From positions 62,001-126,000 of the forward strand of contig JADKJC010000005.1 in the NCBI GenBank assembly GCA_016722465.1: a DNA stretch of 64,000 bases. Reading direction: 5' to 3'. Under the pieces are notes generated by a model. It made no database searches and had not been told where the DNA came from. It saw only the letters and a list, made by a program, of their open reading frames with translations. Below, piece after piece: positions 11,618-20,100 of the stretch. Position 1 is the stretch's first letter, and each line of letters begins with the position of its first letter. The stretch is from Chitinophagaceae bacterium. GTDB taxonomy: Bacteria > Bacteroidota > Bacteroidia > Chitinophagales > Chitinophagaceae. The position numbers and the translations under genes are program-made.

Positions 11618-12520
11618 TTATTTTGCGAAATAATACCTCAGCGAAATTTCATGAGCCGAGCTGCCGTCATCAAAATAACTCAGTGGTGTGCTGTACTGAT
11701 CAAACGCATAACCAATTGAAAATTTATGATCGATCTTTAGGCCTGCAAATGCTGAATAACTCTGGTTGTGATGATAGTTAAAACCAACCCATAACAGGTC
11801 TTTGTGCTCTAACCGCATACCACCCGAAATATCAGCAGGTAAACCCGGCACAAACTGGCACAGAATATTTGGCACCAGCACATTGTCCTGATCCGTTCTG
11901 ATATTGTAACTGCCCATGGCATACAGGTGCCTGTATAATTTACCTTCGGGGTTACTGGTTGATTTGATGAAATTGAGTTTTGACTGAACAAGTTGCTGTA
12001 CAGAAAACCCGATATTGAGTGTAGGTGATTTGTAGTAAATACCAGCAGCCGCATCTGCTTTAATGGTAGTGCCGGAACTTGCCAGCAACGGGTCGTTGGG
12101 GATGTACTGGCTGAAATCAGTTTTGTTGATGCGGTACTGAATTATTTTTCCACCCAAACCAAACATGATTCTTTTCTCTTTCTCAAGCTGTATACTGTAA
12201 GAGAGGTTTACCTGGCCCCCGGTACGGCTGGTAGGCCCTGTTTTATCATCATACAAAACCACTGCAAGACCCACCTTGTTTTTAGCAAAATATTTATCGC
12301 CAAATATCAGGGTGGTTTGAGGCCCGCCCGGCATGGATGCCCACATTTTCCTGTAAGTAGCCCCGATAGAAGCCTGGTCATTGGCACCGGCAGCAGCCGG
12401 GTTAATGATAAAATTATGCTGGGTAAACTGGCTTAGTGTAAATATCTGTTGTGCCTGGGCCATGTTACTGATCACAAGCAACAACAAAATTGAAAATATT
12501 GATCTGGTTTGCATATTCAT
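11618..12520 (-). CDS. PorP/SprF family type IX secretion system membrane protein (partner of adhesin 1)
   Basis: A 300-residue outer-membrane barrel with signal peptide (..VISNMAQAQQ) and the family opening 'FTLSQFTQHNFIINPAAAGA', then 'GATYRKMWASMPGGPQT' and 'GLAVVLYDDKTGPTSRTG'. It ends in 'HEISLRYYFAK', a terminal aromatic strand typical of outer-membrane barrels. It starts 52 bp after the stop of adhesin 1 on the same strand, giving the same adhesin-PorP arrangement as the pair at 2835-11397. The two PorP/SprF copies are clearly divergent, so this is not a recent duplication. Function in secreting or anchoring the neighbouring type B protein is inferred from SprB/SprF. Confidence 0.9.
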   Translation of the reverse strand: MNMQTRSIFSILLLLVISNMAQAQQIFTLSQFTQHNFIINPAAAGANDQASIGATYRKMWASMPGGPQTTLIFGDKYFAKNKVGLAVVLYDDKTGPTSRTGGQVNLSYSIQLEKEKRIMFGLGGKIIQYRINKTDFSQYIPNDPLLASSGTTIKADAAAGIYYKSPTLNIGFSVQQLVQSKLNFIKSTSNPEGKLYRHLYAMGSYNIRTDQDNVLVPNILCQFVPGLPADISGGMRLEHKDLLWVGFNYHHNQSYSAFAGLKIDHKFSIGYAFDQYSTPLSYFDDGSSAHEISLRYYFAK

Positions 12521-12572
12521 AATTTTAATTACCGTTTTAATAACTTCTTCCCTTTCAAAACACTGTCATGGA

Positions 12573-15500
12573 TCAGCGCATGATGGTTACATTACCTCTC
12601 AGGAATACCTGGCCGCCATTATTGATCAGGTTCGCCTTAATGATATAATAGTAAGTTCCATCAGGTAAGGTTTTGCCTTTGGAAGTACCATCCCAATTAT
12701 TGCCGTACTGGTTGTTGCTGTATACAAGTCCGCCCCAGCGGTTGTACACATCTACTTTCACTTCCTTGGTACAGCTTCCGTTGATCACCACCCATTTATC
12801 GTAGAATCCATCGCCATTTGGTGTAAATACATTTGGCGGATCAATACATATCGGGCTAATGGTAAGCAACACATCGTCTGTTGCAGTACAGCCAAAATTA
12901 TTGGTGGCAGTTAATGTATAAGTATAAGAACCAATAGCCGCAGCAGTTGAGTTGGTAACAAGATTGGTTGGGTTTGCCACTGTTGCAGGCGTCCACAAAT
13001 ACGTATTTGTTGCAGGCCCTGCACCGGTTAAAGTAGCCACATGGCCAAACACAGACTCAACATTGGAACCAGCACTAAAGCCGGTTGGTACTGGATTAAC
13101 AATGATCTGCAATGATGCAGGAACGGTACAGGCATTAGAAGCAATGCTATAACCAACAGTGAAAGTACCTACACCGGCAGCAGCAGGACTGAATGAACTT
13201 CCTGAAACACCAGTACCGGTAAATACACCACCTGCCAAACTTGGAACCAGTGTTACGCCGGCTGCGTTTACACATAGTGGAGCTACCTGCGAAATGGTTA
13301 AGGTAGCAGATTGAGATACTCCAATGGTTTGGGTAGCAAAAGCTGTACAACCAGCTACTGTAGTATAAGTATAAGTAATGGTATGTGTACCTACTCCTGC
13401 AACAGCAGGATCAAAATTTCCACCGCTAACACCAGGGCCTGAATAAACACCGGCACCCACACCGCTTACGGTGGCAGGCGAACCACCAGTTAATGAAAAA
13501 GCCGGATTCGTATTACAAACTGCAGTGAGTGCAGCCAGTGTTACTGATGGAGTAGCAGCAATGGTTATTTGCTGACTAAACACAACAGATGAACAACCAG
13601 TAGAAGAAACCGCCGTAAGCGTAACTGTATAAACACCGGGGGAAGTATAAGTGTATGTTTGTGCATTGCCGTTAGTGGCACTTACAGCAGACCCCGGAAC
13701 TCCAAAATCCCAGTTCCATTGTGTAATGGTACCTGAAGTAATTTTAGAAGTATCTGTAAAAGTATGCGCCACATTTACACAACCATTGGTATTGGCAGAG
13801 AAGCCGGCTAGGGGCACACCTGAGAAGGTAAGCACTTTTGTAGTATCGGCATAACAACCTTCAGCAGTAATGGCCCGGAGTTTTACGGTAAAACTGCCAC
13901 CTGCAATATAAGTATGTAAAGGATTCTGAATACTGTCGGCAGTGGTATCACCAAAATCCCACTTCCAGCTATTTACGGTACCACCATTGCCTGCAGAGGC
14001 ATCTGTAAACTGAACCGGCAGCAGGCAACCGGATGTGCTGGAGAAAGTAAAGTCTGCAACCGGACCCTGGTTTACAGTAACCGGGAATGTAAATGTTTTG
14101 TTACCATCGCAGCCATCCGGCGTAGGATTGTTGGCAGTTACTTTCACATCAAACGAACCTAATGCACGATAGATAAACGGAGTGGCCAGTTTATAGATAA
14201 ATAATTTTACGCCGTTGATGATCACACTGTCTTCCGCTACCGGGTTGGTTTGGGTAATACTGCCTGATGGTGTAAGATTGGGATTGCTGTTGAAGTCCCA
14301 TATAATACTGGTAGCCCTGAAAGCCAGTGTAACCCTCATGTAAAATTCAGAACCACGGCAGGCTGTTACCGAAGTCCCTGATGCATATTGGTTTTGAACA
14401 TTAAACCCAGACAACAGATCAACGAGATTGGTACCTGCATTGTATCCATAACTCTCATCGTTTGCAACACCGTACGCAATTGCGTTAAACCCTCTTGGAG
14501 AAGTAAGTGTGTGAGAACTTTCTGCTACAGGTATCTGCGCATAAGAATAAACAGGATCATTGGTTACAGCCGTAAAAGTAACGGCTACACCATCCAATCT
14601 GAAATCAACTGCATCTGAAGTTTTGGTGGTAACATTAATAAAGTGCTGCCTGCCATTGGTTCCTCCCAATGGAGAAGAAACCAGCGATACAGTATCAATG
14701 GTTTGCTGAACAGAGCTCAGGTAGATCATTTCAGGATCACCCGTGCTGGCACTGGCATTTCCGCATTGACCATGTGTGGTCATATATTGGGCTACCATTA
14801 CCGGTTTATCTGCCTCAATCACATCCACACTGTTTTCTATGTTCAGGTATTCATAGTAAGAATTATTTACCAACCCGGATAAAATCACTCCATTGCGTTT
14901 TACAACGGCCGCCGGATTATCCACCAATACACGGAAGTGATTGATGTTCATGTGTGCAGGCTGTGTAGGCACCGTAATATATTTATACCCCCATGCCACT
15001 TTAGGAAACATCTGCTGGAACAGGTTATCCCCTGAACCTGATACATTCGTATTCGTACTGCAGTCGATGGTTATTTTACCACTTCCACAGAAAAAAGCAA
15101 AAGGTTTACAGCCCGTGGTTCCACTCAGTGATCTTACAATAACCCCGCTCATATCAATAGCTGTTTCTGAACCGGTTGATGCGCCGAAGAGATTTAAAAT
15201 TTCTCCTTTGTTCAACAGTTGTGTAAACGTTGTGCCATCTGCGTGGGTTGCTGTGGAAACTCCCACCGGCAATACCACTTCCAGCAATGTATTATCTTCC
15301 GTGGCGATCGCAAAACAATAAGAACGGTTAACTGATGGACTGCTGTTGAAGCGCTGTGTAAAGTTGAGTGATATATATTCCCTTCCCAATGTTGGTGTAG
15401 GGAACAATACCGTTGCCGCATATACTGCAGAGGTAACATTATGAGCATACGCCACAATCGGCTGATCGCTTACTATATGAATACCTGAATTGAAAACACC

Positions 15501-17399
15501 TTCGTTCATTAACCTTGCATCCACCCCCGGAGTAAGTCCTTCCGGGATATCATTGTTATTGGTAGTAAGAATTGAGTTGGCAGGAACCGTGTAATTCAAT
15601 GCTGTAAATCCTGACTGGTTAGGAATTGAAATGGTGATATTGGCTGGTACGCTGTTCGGATTATTAAATGTAAAGCGCAGGTCCTGGCTGTTATCGCCGG
15701 TCATTTTTTCTGTTGCACCATACCCTACCCAAAAGTCTTTTCCTTTATTGGAGAACCCTTGCTGGCCCTGGCCTCCTACCGGGTCAATCGCTCCCGTTAC
15801 TTTTACATTCTGCGAAGGAGCTCCTCCTCCACTGTTCGTAATATTTTTGTTGTAGTTAGCCAATGATGCTGGAGAAAAATGTACATAAATGGTTGTAGCA
15901 GCTAACGTGTTACCTGTATAAGGCAGGTTCAAGGATGTTACAAATCCAGATCCACTGTTTGTTGATATTTGATAACCTGCCGGTGCCACGATGGTAATAT
16001 TACCTGCCACAGGTGATAAGAAAAACCCTGAGATGGTATAAGTTTGGTTAGGAGATGTAGTTCCCTGCAATACTGTTCCAAAACCCAAAGAATCTGGTAC
16101 CACCAATATAGTTGGCGTGGCAGCCGGTGTGGTAAAACTAACTTCATTGCCATAAGCCGTACCAACAGCATTGATGGCATAAGCCCTTACAAAATAAGTA
16201 GTGGATGGTGACAGGCCCGCTAAGAAGCTGCTGTATGAACCAATACCACTGCCATCGCTGGTATTGCTGCTGGCAGGATAAGATGGCGTGCCGGTTGTAT
16301 TCCAGCAAACACCTCTTTGTGTTACAGGAACGCCACCATTGTCTGTGATATTTCCGCCACTGGCTCCTGTTACAGGACTACTGGCCACTGCTGCCGTTGT
16401 GGTAAGGGTGGCCAGTGTAGCCGGGTCAGTTGTAAAAGTAAGATCAGTGCCGTATGTAGTACCTACCAAACTGGTAGCATAAGCCCTTACATGGTAAGTA
16501 GTGGCTGCAGCAAGCCCGGTGATTGGTGTGGTAAATGGCCCGGAAAGCGGCCCATTGGTAGTAATGGTTGACAAGGCTGTAGTAGGGTTCGCAGCAAGAT
16601 CCCAGCAAAATCCGCTTACTGTAACAGGCCATGCGCCTGCAGCAGTAATATCACCACTGGCACTACCGGATGATGTACCCGTAGAAGCTGCTGCTGTTGT
16701 TAATACAGTTGGTGCCGGACCGGCAGGTGTAGCTGTTCCGATGAACAGCACATTTTTTATATAAACTGACCTGCTGCTGGTAGTAGTTCCTGCGGCGTAG
16801 ATATACATCCTTATCACATAAGTATGCCCTGCAGGCAAGCTTGTGCTGAGTGTGCCAAAGTTGATATTATTGGTTCCTCCGCTGGGTAGACTTTGGGGCG
16901 TGCCAAAACTGGTCCATGCCCCGGCACCATCTGCCTGGTAAGCAAGCCCGGCGATATTAGCACCACTGGAACCGGAAGTTTTTACCGTAAAGGTCAGGCC
17001 GGTCAGATCAAGGTCGTAAGAGCCATTGGCCGACAATGGAAAATCGATATGGTAACCATCGGTGGCAACCGTTGGCCAGTTGCCGGAAGCGATCTGGCAG
17101 CGGTAACCATCAGTATTGTGCGAACCCGGGATCGGAAAACTGGCTCCCGGCACCATGTCGGCAACTGTAATAGCAGTTGCCTGGGTTCCGCCAGCCACAC
17201 CAGTTTTAAGTGTGGTGGAAGTCAATCCCCAGGTGGCTGTAAACTGTGCCTTTACAGTATTGGAAAAGAACAATACGACCGCCACAACCAGGAAGCTTTT
17301 GACAAAACGGAAAAACAGTTTTTTATTTTTTAAAACAAACAAATTGTGGAAAGATTTGTCACCGGTGGATGTGACGGATAAGTCAATTTTCATTCTCAT
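12573..17399 (-). CDS. Giant PKD-repeat adhesin 1 with T9SS type B (gliding-motility) C-terminal domain
   Basis: Uninterrupted protein of 1608 residues. Order: basic N-terminus and signal/anchor segment to 'NTVKAQ' (about 52); lectin-like domain (about 55-220); two or three fibronectin-III-like repeats with 'TTYHVRAYATSLVGTTYG'; a domain with 'GNITIVAPAGYQIS'; an IgGFc-binding-like region starting 'GKDFWVGYGATEKMTG'; two clear PKD modules ('NSWKWDFGDTTADSIQNP', 'ITQWNWDFG'); several 'GVYSGPGVSGG..FDPAVAGVGTHTITYTY' modules; and the type B sorting domain 'NVFTPNGDGFYDKW..LPDGTYYYIIKA'. Predicted to be exported by T9SS and displayed on the surface with the PorP/SprF protein immediately downstream. 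It serves as the reference for reading the broken adhesin 2. A LacI-type site lies about 112 bp upstream. Confidence 0.9.
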   Translation of the reverse strand: MRMKIDLSVTSTGDKSFHNLFVLKNKKLFFRFVKSFLVVAVVLFFSNTVKAQFTATWGLTSTTLKTGVAGGTQATAITVADMVPGASFPIPGSHNTDGYRCQIASGNWPTVATDGYHIDFPLSANGSYDLDLTGLTFTVKTSGSSGANIAGLAYQADGAGAWTSFGTPQSLPSGGTNNINFGTLSTSLPAGHTYVIRMYIYAAGTTTSSRSVYIKNVLFIGTATPAGPAPTVLTTAAASTGTSSGSASGDITAAGAWPVTVSGFCWDLAANPTTALSTITTNGPLSGPFTTPITGLAAATTYHVRAYATSLVGTTYGTDLTFTTDPATLATLTTTAAVASSPVTGASGGNITDNGGVPVTQRGVCWNTTGTPSYPASSNTSDGSGIGSYSSFLAGLSPSTTYFVRAYAINAVGTAYGNEVSFTTPAATPTILVVPDSLGFGTVLQGTTSPNQTYTISGFFLSPVAGNITIVAPAGYQISTNSGSGFVTSLNLPYTGNTLAATTIYVHFSPASLANYNKNITNSGGGAPSQNVKVTGAIDPVGGQGQQGFSNKGKDFWVGYGATEKMTGDNSQDLRFTFNNPNSVPANITISIPNQSGFTALNYTVPANSILTTNNNDIPEGLTPGVDARLMNEGVFNSGIHIVSDQPIVAYAHNVTSAVYAATVLFPTPTLGREYISLNFTQRFNSSPSVNRSYCFAIATEDNTLLEVVLPVGVSTATHADGTTFTQLLNKGEILNLFGASTGSETAIDMSGVIVRSLSGTTGCKPFAFFCGSGKITIDCSTNTNVSGSGDNLFQQMFPKVAWGYKYITVPTQPAHMNINHFRVLVDNPAAVVKRNGVILSGLVNNSYYEYLNIENSVDVIEADKPVMVAQYMTTHGQCGNASASTGDPEMIYLSSVQQTIDTVSLVSSPLGGTNGRQHFINVTTKTSDAVDFRLDGVAVTFTAVTNDPVYSYAQIPVAESSHTLTSPRGFNAIAYGVANDESYGYNAGTNLVDLLSGFNVQNQYASGTSVTACRGSEFYMRVTLAFRATSIIWDFNSNPNLTPSGSITQTNPVAEDSVIINGVKLFIYKLATPFIYRALGSFDVKVTANNPTPDGCDGNKTFTFPVTVNQGPVADFTFSSTSGCLLPVQFTDASAGNGGTVNSWKWDFGDTTADSIQNPLHTYIAGGSFTVKLRAITAEGCYADTTKVLTFSGVPLAGFSANTNGCVNVAHTFTDTSKITSGTITQWNWDFGVPGSAVSATNGNAQTYTYTSPGVYTVTLTAVSSTGCSSVVFSQQITIAATPSVTLAALTAVCNTNPAFSLTGGSPATVSGVGAGVYSGPGVSGGNFDPAVAGVGTHTITYTYTTVAGCTAFATQTIGVSQSATLTISQVAPLCVNAAGVTLVPSLAGGVFTGTGVSGSSFSPAAAGVGTFTVGYSIASNACTVPASLQIIVNPVPTGFSAGSNVESVFGHVATLTGAGPATNTYLWTPATVANPTNLVTNSTAAAIGSYTYTLTATNNFGCTATDDVLLTISPICIDPPNVFTPNGDGFYDKWVVINGSCTKEVKVDVYNRWGGLVYSNNQYGNNWDGTSKGKTLPDGTYYYIIKANLINNGGQVFLRGNVTIMR

Positions 17400-17511
17400 A
17401 TTTCTGCAATTAATAATCGTTTAAGTTAGGCATATAAAGATGCTTTGTCTAACTGCTTCGTAAGCTACACAATAAAACAAGAGACTTATTGGCGGTTTAT
17501 CACTTTATTTA

Positions 17512-17527
17512 TGCAAACGTTCCCGAT
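17512..17527 (-). promoter_or_regulatory. LacI-type operator-like site B (adhesin 1)
   Basis: Read toward the gene, CGGGAACGTTTGCATAA about 112 bp before the adhesin 1 start. The plus-strand text TGCAAACGTTCCCGAT contains the palindromic AACGTT centre common in LacI/PurR-family operators. Confidence 0.65.
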
Positions 17528-17680
17528 AACGATTCCCTTAGCAGGCAAATTTTACATTTAAAAAACGGATAAAAAATACCTGCTGTTGAAAGGAATCAGG
17601 TGCTGAATTTTGACGAAGACTGAGAAATGACAGGAGACTATTTTATAGTGAAATGCAGTCACAAAATAATACCATAATGC

Positions 17681-17716
17681 CTAAAAAAACAAAGGGCTGT
17701 AAGAATACAGCCCTTT
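17681..17716 (-). terminator. Intrinsic terminator of the T9SS protein gene at 17738
   Basis: A perfect 11-bp stem AAAGGGCTGTA/TACAGCCCTTT (17691-17716, loop of four) is followed on the minus strand by a run of seven T. It lies 22 bp after the gene stop. Confidence 0.8.
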
Positions 17717-17737
17717 TCCTTTTGCTCAATTTACACT

Positions 17738-19700
17738 TTATTCTACTACTACATTTTTGATGGCCCTGAAGCTGTTATTACTTACCTGCAGGCTGTAAAT
17801 TCCCCTCCTTAAAGTTGAAGGTAATTCCACCGTGAAGGAAGCTGTTCTGCCATCATGATTTAATTGTTTTGTATAAATTGTTTGACCTACTTCATTGAAG
17901 ATGGTCACCACATAAATTGCTTTGTCAAGATTTTCCAATTGAACATTCACCGTATGTCCTTTTACGGGATTTGGATATACTGTTACCCCGCTGTTGCCAG
18001 ATAATCTAACATTTAAGATATCACTGTATTTAACACTGCCATTTCTTTCAGTTACTTTGATCCTGTAAAAATTATTGCCGCTGTTTACAGTACCGTCAAA
18101 GTAAGTGTAGCTGTTCAATCCACCATTGTTTGTTTTTGGTGACAATGTACCTGCTGTGTTGAATGACCTGCCATCAGCTGACCTTTCAATTACATAGTTC
18201 AGAATATCCGTTTCAGTAGCATTGCCAAATTCAACCTGGATACCATTTGATTTTTGATATGCTTTTACATTGATGAACGACACAGGGGTTGTTCCTGTAT
18301 TGGAAAGAATGAAGAGACCAAGTTGTGAAAATGCTGCTGAACCTTTTGCTGTATAAGGATCGGCTGCTGAACCTGTTCCAGACACAGAGGCCGGAGTATA
18401 GTCCCATGCACTACCATTCCAGCGGCCAATGAATACGGGGCTGGCTCCGGTGAAACCACCAGCTTCTTCAGCAGTTGTCCATTCAAAACGCAGCGTATCT
18501 GAATTGCCACCACCCGTTGTCTCTACAATATTCCATTCTCTTGGTAAAGTATTAGCGGGCGCAGGGTTGGTGAACGTATTTTTTAAAGAAACTGAAACTA
18601 CATCTGCTGCACCAGTTGCGTTGCTTAGTGAAACAGGCGTAATGCTTCCACTTGCAGTACCTACCGGGAATTTTATTTTTGTGCCGTCATTTGGAATGGT
18701 TCTTTTTATTGCAGCAGTTCCACCAGCCATTGTAAAAGCATTCCCGTTAAAATTCATCACGGTTGCCAAGGTTGCATCAAGTGTTACCCCGTTTGCCACA
18801 ACTAAGTTTGACACGCCAGGCGCAACAGGTGATGAGTTAAATGCCAGGCCGGTTTTCAAAGGCCCATTCAAATTAAGGTTGACAGTCCCGCCTGTAGGAG
18901 AAAATGCCGTTAATTGATTGGTAGTTTGTGTAGATGCCGTAAGATCTAATGTTCCATTGATATTGTAGGTGTAAGTACCAAATCCGGCCCCGCTTCCGAT
19001 AGAGTTATTATTGAAATAACCACCAATGTCAGATACTGTAAGTGTTTTTCCAGCATTCAAGGTAAGGGTGTAATTATCTGTAACCTGTGGATTATAAATT
19101 AAAGAGACCGCATAATTGTTTGCCTGTGTAAAAAGTAATATCCAGGTCAATCGTAATGTTAATTACCCCACCGCCGGCAGATCCAAGTCCACCCGGAACC
19201 CTTAAGCGCTGAACGATAGTAGAACCAGTTCCGGTGATCGTAACATTCTGGCAATTAGCGCCGGCTTCAAAATAAAGACCATCGCCCATTCCGCCCATGG
19301 TGCCATTATTTGTAATGGTACCCGTTTGAGGATATGTAAACCCTGTACCGCCATTTACCAATTGTAAACGCCTTGCAGCGGCTTCATTTGCCCAAAGTTT
19401 TGCACCTGGCTCAATCATCATACCATAACAGGTTCGGTTTCCTGCATTCATCGTAATGGTATGTCCACTTCTTATATAAACGAAATGCGTACCACTCGGA
19501 GCAGAAGCAGCAGCAGTACCTGTACCCTGGGCTCCCGGTGTATTATTGCCGGTGTTGGTAAATGTTTCCCATGTTGTATTTACATTATAGGAGCCTGAAG
19601 CTACCGAAGCATAAATAGTTGGATTTTGTGCATTTGCTGATCCGGCCAAAAAAGCAAGACCAAAGAACAAAGCGAAATAATAAGTAAGCATTCTTTTCAT
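17738..19700 (-). CDS. T9SS type A sorting domain surface protein, frameshifted
   Basis: Secreted protein of 653 residues once a one-base excess in an A5 run (19130-19134; T5 on the coding strand) is removed, which reads DITFTQANNYAVSLIYNP. Signal peptide 1-24 (..LAGSANAQ). The N-terminal half resembles beta-helix/G8-like surface modules: 'HTITMNAGNRTCYGMMIEPG', repeated 'TLTLNAGKTLTVSDIGG' and 'NLVVANGVTLDATLA'. The C-terminus is a type A tail: 'VTVYPNPVKGHTVNVQL' and the final strand 'GIYSLQVSNNSFRAIKNVVVE'. The enzymatic role, if any, is not recognised. Its place between the CE8 enzyme and the adhesins, and the shared operator-like motif, suggest a part in surface polysaccharide work (inference). 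Confidence 0.75.
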
Positions 19701-20100
19701 AATAACAGTTTTAGTAGTCAGTGTATTTTATTCACAGTAAAGTGTAAATCATTTTATGAAAACAACAATAAACAGGGTAGGAATACAGGCAGTCATTACC
19801 GGCATCATTCCATTTTAACAAGACAAATACCGATTGATAAAACAATCAATTTTTTCTTCTTCTTTTATGAGCCGTGTTATTTGGAAAAATTACCGGCAAG
19901 CAATTCAAAAAAAACAATGGAGTATATCCAGAAATAGCTGGCAACAAATCTACTTTATAATTATTTAGAAGAGTTGAAAATATTGTGTAATGCTGTGTTT
20001 TTATGGAGACTTTTTACGCAATCGTTCCCGACCATCCACTATGCTAACAAGCTCCCGCAAACTACATTACAAATCTTGCCACTCACACATTTGCAATAAA
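19701..20100. other. 400-bp intergenic region with operator-like site, no gene
   Basis: AT-rich gap between the CE8 stop and the T9SS protein start, both minus strand. No convincing coding segment was seen. It holds the LacI-type site C and presumably the promoter of the gene at 19700. Confidence 0.5.
20016..20031 (-). promoter_or_regulatory. LacI-type operator-like site C
   Basis: Read toward the gene at 19700, CGGGAACGATTGCGTAA. The distance of about 315 bp is longer than for the other sites, so either the promoter is far upstream or the site acts from a distance. Confidence 0.55.

Noticed and set aside
3888..17399. Many plus-strand reading frames of 60-160 codons opposite the adhesin genes
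   Set aside because: They mirror the repetitive Thr/Ser/Gly-rich coding text of the PKD and IgGFc-like domains, lack start context and resemble no family.
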